Assembly (NCBI GenBank): GCA_010094025.1
Contig: ML991840.1
Coordinates: 62,001-126,000, forward strand
Reading direction: 5' to 3'
DNA from: Viridothelium virens
Taxonomy: Eukaryota; Ascomycota; Dothideomycetes; Trypetheliales; Trypetheliaceae
DNA length: 64,000 bases
Shown here: positions 57,793 through 64,000 of the stretch, piece after piece
How the letters are laid out: every line of letters begins with the position of its first letter
How positions within the stretch are numbered: position 1 is the stretch's first letter
The notes under the pieces: generated by a model
What the model was told of the DNA's origin: nothing
What the model saw: only the letters and a program-made list of their open reading frames with translations
Databases searched by the model: none
Position numbers and translations under genes: made by a program

Positions 57793-58348
57793 ATGCCCGA
57801 CTCCGAACCACTCCGGCCCAGGCTCGTGGGTACATGGCGGTTAGAATCCTTCGTCGCTATCGGAGCTCCTGGATCCTCGCTTGAACCTTGGTACCCTTAT
57901 GGAAAGAGTCCCAGTGGTTTCCTCGTTTACACCAATGACGGTTATATGTCTACGAACATCGTTGAACCTGGCCAAGCAGACTTTGATTGGGTCTCTGAAT
58001 CGCACTGGGCGGAATCAGCAAAGAGGTATACCGGATACTCCGGTCCTTTCTACATCACTGAAAAAGATGGAAAGGAAGATATAATTAAGCATTTCTCGGA
58101 AGTGAGCAGTCTTCCAGCATGGATTGGAACAACACAGGAGAGGACTTGGGAGTTTGAAGAAGGTGGAAGAATCCTGATCTTGAGTTCTCCGGGACCGATG
58201 GACATGAGGGTAAGCTTGTATGCTCTTGCGGAGTAGTGATTAAGGCTGATGACACGATTGCGTGTAGGGCGAGAAGAGGACCCCCATTGTAAGGTGGCGG
58301 AAGGTGGAAGATAACTCAAAGAATCGCGCACCTCCACAGGAGCACTGA
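57793..58348 (+). CDS. lipocalin-like domain protein
   Basis: Small beta-barrel protein of the lipocalin-like family (PF13924 type), found in fungi and bacteria, sometimes beside metabolic genes; function unknown. Exons 57793-58209 and 58268-58348 join in phase (GTAAGC...GTGTAG) to 165 residues. Starts MPDSEPLRPRLVGTWRLESF, where the LVGTWRL turn is the family mark, followed by PYGKSPSGFLVYTNDGYMST, YTGYSGPFYI and WIGTTQERTWEF. It ends in exon 2 with RTPIVRWRKVED, the usual last strand. No signal peptide, so cytosolic. A good complete gene. Confidence 0.83.
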
Positions 58349-59091
58349 AGCAGATATAGAGTGTTCCTTTAGGTTTCATGAGTGCAATCAAGATGCTGCT
58401 CAAGGGATGGCGGAGACTGCATTTCTGTCAACCTGAGCAAGCAGTGGTAGGGGTATGATTTGAGACAGCGTGTATATTCGAGATTGAAGACGTAGTGTCT
58501 GTGCTGAAAAAGCGGAACACCAATAGAAGAAGATATATGCTAGGCAATGCAACAACAAAGTTGATGTTCGGTCGACTGAAATCGGATGGATGGGGATGAC
58601 CGACTTTTCTCGAGGCCGCACTGGAAGTTGGTCAGTGTTTCAGACGCGCGACTCGTGTCAACCAATCACGGAGCTGCACCACTCCAAAACAACACGTCCT
58701 GATGCAGAGCCGCCGGACCTCAATTCTTTTCGTCGGTCCAAATATATTTCAATGGCGCATAAGTCAGCGAGATACACTGATAGGACTATCGACTCTGTCG
58801 ACAGCCAATGCTACAGTAGTCTAGGTGCTCATTAAAACAGAGACCATGTACCAGGGAGTTACACGACTTTCCTCAAGATACCCGCACCTTGCACATCGCA
58901 CAGTCTTTCTTTGATTTCGTGTTTTCCCGTGTTGAAGCCCTTTTTTTTTGCCATTCGTTCCATCATTCTTTTCATTCAGGATACGCAGGACGTGATTCCT
59001 ATTATCAGCTCGTCTTTAATCCATTCTAACCTTCTGACGCCCTGTAATCCCCGCATACAGGCATTTCTTTCCTTTTCTCTATACTTACATA
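58349..59091. other. spacer with the promoter of the mucin-like gene
   Basis: Pyrimidine-rich stretches at about 58890-59090 lead to the next start. No gene seen in the rest. Confidence 0.45.
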
Positions 59092-60827
59092 ATGCGTTGG
59101 TCCGCCACGGTCTTGCTGCTTGCCGCGATTGCGAGTGAAGTTGAAGCTGGCCCCGTGTTGTCGCACGTTCTCCGGTAAGTCTTTATAGAAGTGCTTGAGC
59201 GGGTTTTGCTGATACTCGGACTCTCTTCAGGTACAGGCGCTTTGACAACACGACCACACCCGAGCCATCTCTATATGCTGATCCAAGCACTCTTTCATCA
59301 TCCGCGACGACTTCTCTACTTCTAATAATCTCTCGTTCACAAGATTCTCCCGCGCTGCCAGGTTCATCTTCCATGCCCCCTGCCAATTATTCAGTCCCTA
59401 CCGTTCAGGTAGCATCAGCCAATTCTCCACTGTCAATCGTACCGCTTGATCCCTATGTTTCATCTTCGACAGCTGCACCCATTACCTTCACCAATACCCA
59501 GGGCTCGGCGGTTGCCACGGCTTCTCCATCCGTAAGTGAATCCACAACTTTCGCGCCTGTGGGGTATGTTCCCAACAGCCAGAGCCAGGCATCACAGACG
59601 TTGGAAACCGGTTCTTCGAGTTCAAGTTTTATTATATCATACAGTCCGCCACCCACGTCTGCAGCCAATTCCGGCTTTATCGGTCCTTCCAGTGGTCCAT
59701 CAATTGCACCTCCCACATCTGCTAGTGGAGGGTTCATTGGCGATGCTGCGGCAGGAACAGTTAGCAACCAGACGAGTACTCCTCAGAAGGAGGCTGGGAT
59801 GCCGACAGCATCTCTGACCACGTCTTACACAAGAAGCTTTACCTTGGGTTCAGTTGTTTCAAGCCAACCACCGCTATCTGGTTCATCCTGTCGCAACGAG
59901 ACGATGTCAAGCACGTCCGCAATAGCGTCTCTTTCTACTGAACTTCCGGCAAGCTCGTACCAAACGTCCTCAACAGGCAGTCCAACAGCGGTCATTACAG
60001 CAAGTGTCTCCTCAAGCACTTCAAGTACCATAACTTCTGCTCAATCTCCAAGGGCAAGCTCGCCATTTTCCCCCGACACGTCATCTGTAACCTCGTCCCC
60101 AATCGACGCATCCACTTCACAATCAAGCCCAACGACCGCTTCTCTCTCTTCAGCCTTAAGCGCTGCATCCGTGTCCTCGTCAGAAGAAGCATCTGGCCGT
60201 GCAACGTCAGAGACGTCCGCATCTCCACTTTTCGCAGCTACTACAATCACTGAGTACACTCTGACACTGTCAACGACTGTTCCGCCTACCGCTACCACAC
60301 AAAGCTCTGGAATCTCGGAATCAATCGTGTCCAGTACAAGTCCATCAGCTCAGAATCCATCACCATCCGCAAGCGACAACAGTCCCCCGGGCTACCAATC
60401 CTCCACAACAGAAGCAACGTCAAGCAGCGAGCAGGCACCGCAATCTGCGACGTCTGCAGCATCCAGCTCTGCCACAGGAGAGCATTCGTCAGGCGTTGGC
60501 TCTCCCGCCACTGCATCACTCTCATCTTCCTTCCCCCATGCTTCAGCTACTCCGTCTTCTGCGTCTCAGTCGGAAACGCTACCGGTCATAGCGTCTGGGT
60601 CAAGTACGCCCTCTGCAGGAGCTAGTAGCGGGAGCGGAAGCGGAAGCGCAAATACCAGCGGCAGTCCTGCCGGTCCCAGCGTAACGACTTCGGCGGCGGG
60701 AGGAGGTATCACGATCGTACCGATCGACACCAATGCACCGAAAACTGTCACTGTTACGACGACTACGACAGAGGCGAAGGAGACGCTTACGGCGTTCCAG
60801 ACAGTTACAAAGGGTGTGGGGAGGTGA
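59092..60827 (+). CDS. secreted Ser/Thr-rich mucin-like protein
   Basis: Exons 59092-59174 and 59231-60827 join in phase to 559 residues. Signal peptide MRWSATVLLLAAIASEVEA. The rest is almost wholly Ser, Thr, Ala and Pro with a few N-glycosylation sites (NTT, NYS, NQT, NET), as in heavily O-glycosylated cell-wall or surface proteins. The end reads TVTTTTTEAKETLTAFQTV then TKGVGR, with no hydrophobic GPI-attachment tail, so either it is freely secreted or a last exon was missed. No enzymatic domain. Such sequences evolve fast and cannot be assigned to a family by eye. Confidence 0.8.
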
Positions 60828-61148
60828 CGCCGTAGTGGGTCGGGAATATCGACACTTGCATGTGAATGCTAGCAAGAGCGGCATCTGAGCAGTGGAGTCT
60901 AGGTAATGTATTGGCTGGCGTTCGGTATCCGGGCGAAGACCAAAAGCTGTTTCAATTTGCGATAGACTTCTACCCAGCTAATAAAATTATTTCAAATTCG
61001 CAATCCACGCTAGATGCTCTCCAAAACTTGCACCGTAATATTGCATCAAAACAGAGCAAATAACATCCCTTACTAATGAGTGCCACGAAAAATCGCAAGC
61101 ATGCCAAGCAATAACTTCATCAATTTTCGGTCCAGTTATTAGCCCCAT
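60828..61148. other. tail-to-tail spacer
   Basis: 320 bp between the mucin-like and dioxygenase genes. AT-rich around 60970-61080. No feature seen. Confidence 0.45.
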
Positions 61149-61952
61149 CTACTCCTTCTTGCCATCCTGAGCTGACTTTCTCTCCTCCGCCAGCCGCCGT
61201 AACATTCCAAGATTCAACGGTAGCGGCTCCCCCATCCACGTTGCCCGCTGGGAATGGTCCCGCACAAAATCCCCAGTATTTGGATGGATAAGCGCCGAGA
61301 GCGGACCACGATGGATGATGAGCCAGGGAATGAAGGCGCCAAATTGTTCTACATGGATAAATAACGTCAGCGTTGTGTTATCAGGATATTCAAGGGAGAG
61401 CTAGGCCAGACGATGAAGCCATTACGAACCTGGAGTGAATATGTTCACCTCGAACATGGCGATCGGGTGGGGGCCGACGGGACGGTCCCAGACCTTATAA
61501 ATGCGGAGCTCCGGGACTGTATAGCGTTAGCGATTCCGCATATATCTCTTACCCGGTTGTTTGACTACTGCACGCGTGATGGCGCTAAGGCAGGACCGAC
61601 TGAACGGCTATGTAGAGTTGGCGAGCAGAGGTGACTTACATTCCCGTCGGATCCTTTCCCAGAGCTCATTCGCGAATGTGACTTGCGCTGCATCGACTTG
61701 AAGGAAATAAATGTGTATGTCGAAACCACCACGATTATCATTCCCGATAGGACTGACAAACTGCGTGTATGCTAGACTTTTCTTGTCGGAAGGCGGGTTG
61801 ACGAAGGATTTGCCATCCGCGGCACGCTCTCTAGAAGATGAAAGACAAGTTCGTGAGTGATATGCTAGTGAAATAATGTTCTTGTTTAGTGGCGAAGAAA
61901 GGGAGAATCTCAATTTTAGAGAGATGCATTGCTTGAGAGCTAGGACGACCAT
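61149..61952 (-). CDS. DOPA 4,5-dioxygenase-family protein
   Basis: Non-heme iron extradiol dioxygenase family (PF08883), which includes the Amanita enzyme that opens DOPA to betalain precursors; most ascomycete members are of unknown substrate. First exon(s) from 61952 contain DKKSLAYTQFVSPIGNDNRG, GFDIHIYFLQVDAAQ and FANELWERIRREC. A middle exon at about 61535-61430 has PELRIYKVWDRPVGPHPIAM with FEVNIFTP. The last exon (about 61350-61149) reads EQFGAFIPWLIIHRGPLSAL then IHPNTGDFVRDHSQRATWMG and LPLNLGMLRR, ending DGKKE at 61149. His residues in FDIHIY, GPHP, IIHRG and LIHPN fit iron binding. The domain is complete. The N-terminal 45 residues before DKKS look unusual, so the start is uncertain; a small intron ending at TTCTAG near 61833 is possible. 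Confidence 0.85.
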
Positions 61953-64000
61953 ACGGATGTCGAAGAAGTTACAGAGAGTGGATGGAGACAGAGCCCAGGA
62001 GTTTTACATCGATCTTTTTCAATAATCTCGAAGTCTATGAAAATACAAAAGGGGGCCTGTCCGCTGAAACGAAGAATACTACATACTCAGGCAGAGATGG
62101 TAAGTTTTCGAAGCCTTCAAGTGGGGAAGGGAATGTGTAAAGAGATGGATCAGTCATGGCTCCAGAGCTTCAATGAAATTTTGCGTATCATACCGTATCG
62201 CATCGAAGTTATGCGACCTATAAATCTTCCACAATGATGGCCTTCTACCAACGTCATTGTACTTGTTTCGATGGTGCAATGCGGGACGATATGTAAAGTT
62301 CGACAAGTGATTACGGAGGAAAGAGCGGAAACGCCCGTCCTCCGACAGCCGTCCAATCGGCATTCGGATACTTTAGTAGCCTGCATTATTAATAGGCTGG
62401 CTTCTCTACTACCGGGTCACATTTGACATCTAAGCACTTGAGACGATACCATCCCTTCCAACCGCAGCCTTCTACCCAGCTCCGTCCTCCAAAACTCCAA
62501 AGACACGCCAGCAGACCACCTACGAACACATCTCGTTCTTTTATTTGACCTCTCTGAAGATACCTTCCTTGCAAGTCCATCGAGCCTCTCAAACGAACCT
62601 TTTCCAACTCCAACTACTCGTTCCCAACAGCCACAGGCCTCATACACAGTCGCAAACGCTCGATAACAAATTCTGAATGAAAGTAATGGGTTCGCTATGC
62701 GAGAGACACCTTGTACCTACGCTTCACGCCATCTCAGCAACCGTCTGTTCGCAATGGCTGTAAGTACCTCGACGACTTTGACTTGTATACAGGGCGAGTA
62801 TCTTATGGATCGAGATGAACATTGGAACGAGAAACTCCTAATACGTAACCTTTTGTGATGGGCGGCGCAACATGCGCTCTAAGCTGTAAACAATATACCT
62901 GCTCATTTGTGGTGGTTGTCGCCTGTTTGGCGTTAAGAGATCCTTGATTGGTTCCCAGTATACTTTTGGCTAGAAATCGCCTGAAATATTGTTGATCGTC
63001 TACAACTGACTTTGCCAGACGCATACCCGGAAATATAGCGGCTGTCCAGTGTAAGTCGCAATTCCTATCGATTGTTCAACAAGACACGATAGGCACAGCA
63101 TGGCCGGTCCCACTGCAAGCCTCAGTCATCTTCCGTAGCCAGCCTCTTATCCGTTATTCTGACGGATATATCGGCCAGAACTGCCACCTGCCCGGGTTTG
63201 TCGTCGTCCGGAAACGTTATGAGAGCGAGATCGTTCCTGAATTCCCTCACTTTGACCATCCTTATCGACTGTCATCATGAAGCTTGGGACCCAGCCTCGA
63301 ACATGCTATGATGCCAGAGAAGAGCCTTTTGTACAAGGAAGAAGACCAAGAGCCGAATATTCGTGGAGGTAATTCGGTCAGCTGCGTGAGCCTCTTGGTC
63401 TGGGTGAGTCTCTGGCACTCAAGTGCGGCGCGCTTAACGAAGGTGGGCCGTGAAGAGCCCTGGCACTTGACAGGGTACAAACGAAGGTATGAAGAAGCTC
63501 TGCTGAGGCTCAGCGCGTTCCTGCCCTGAGTGAGAAGCCTTGCACATGTATCATTATTGGGAGTAGGTACGCACGCAGAACGCCTCCGCCAAATTACGGT
63601 TAAACAAAACAAGAAACCAGAGCTTCACTTTGAGTTTTCTAGAGATAACGATAGGCGACTTCTTTATTATCTCAGCATATTTCTCTTCAGCTCCGGCTAC
63701 CTACCGTAGCAGCATTGACTGAGGAGTGATGTCATGCTGGGAAGGTTGGTCAGGTATCTGGCACATCGAACTATCACAACAAGTGAGGTCTGAAGTCGAA
63801 ACCTGTCCTTTTAGTGAAACTATCGAAAGGTCAGATCGGCGAGAACTGTTGAAGCTGTTTCGTAATTCAGCCTCATAGAGATCATATTCAAGAATCACAA
63901 AAGAGCTCCTCACTTTCGGAGATGCTCTCCACATCTGTGCACGCTTCCATGCGCTTGTTTCAGCGTGCCCTTGGAAGGCTTCTAATTGCTATATATCACA
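61953..64000. other. 2-kb stretch with no recognised gene
   Basis: Promoter of the dioxygenase at the left. Only short unrelated frames on both strands, no RNA gene or repeat seen. Confidence 0.45.

Noticed and set aside
59092-60827. GPI-anchored wall protein
   Set aside because: Signal peptide and Ser/Thr-rich body are present, but no hydrophobic C-terminal attachment signal in the visible frame.
1-64000. Transposons, retroelements or virus-derived sequences
   Set aside because: No transposase, reverse transcriptase, integrase or capsid-like frame and no paired terminal repeats with target duplications were recognised by eye.

Overview
The window looks like chromosomal DNA of a filamentous ascomycete (Pezizomycotina; the class cannot be read from the sequence). 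The reasons are many short GT-AG introns of about 50-90 bp, Pth11-like rhodopsin-domain membrane proteins, a DMATS-type aromatic prenyltransferase, a fungal PNP-NACHT-ankyrin NLR, and full-length orthologues of conserved fungal genes (UTP20, cullin-3, a KEN-box BUB1, a DNL zinc-finger protein, a Drn1/CWF19L1 protein). I found no tRNA, rRNA, CRISPR array, transposase, LTR element or viral gene.

Left third (1-30 kb): accessory DNA. In order it holds a Pth11-like membrane protein (628-2142, -), a decayed DHA14-type MFS transporter pseudogene (4410-5759, +), and a compact group that looks like a biosynthetic gene cluster. The group is a cytochrome P450 (6535-8177, -), an FtmD-like O-methyltransferase (10518-12122, +), a second rhodopsin-domain protein (12490-13710, -), a monocarboxylate-type MFS transporter (14103-15636, +), a kynurenine/aromatic aminotransferase (16168-18028, +), a DMATS prenyltransferase (18903-20323, +) and an APH-fold kinase (20517-22008, -). 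No NRPS, PKS or terpene cyclase is present, so the substrate would be an amino acid or a keto acid made by the aminotransferase, or a backbone enzyme lies outside the window. Next to it is a large NLR (22267-26791, -) with phosphorylase, NACHT and about 13 ankyrin repeats, then an AKR7-type aldo-keto reductase (28136-29306, -). Long gene-poor gaps separate these genes.

Middle (31-55 kb): dense housekeeping block. A two-membrane-segment kelch protein (31141-33717, +), BUB1 checkpoint kinase (34134-38107, -), a frame-broken F-box gene (38575-39188, -), cullin-3 (39793-42603, -), a DNL-type zinc-finger protein (43107-44017, +), UTP20 (44809-52693, -) and Drn1/CWF19L1 (53092-54864, +). Two pairs (cullin-3/DNL and UTP20/Drn1) are divergent with 400-500 bp shared upstream regions; the first carries a perfect 20-bp palindrome and an exact triple 7-mer.

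Right end (55-64 kb): an unrecognised coding-like stretch, a small secreted GH16-type protein (56194-57081, +), a lipocalin-like protein (57793-58348, +), a Ser/Thr-rich secreted mucin-like protein (59092-60827, +) and a DOPA 4,5-dioxygenase-family protein (61149-61952, -). The last 2 kb show no gene. Exon joins given here come from reading splice signals and frame by eye; where the exon lengths sum to whole codons I say so.
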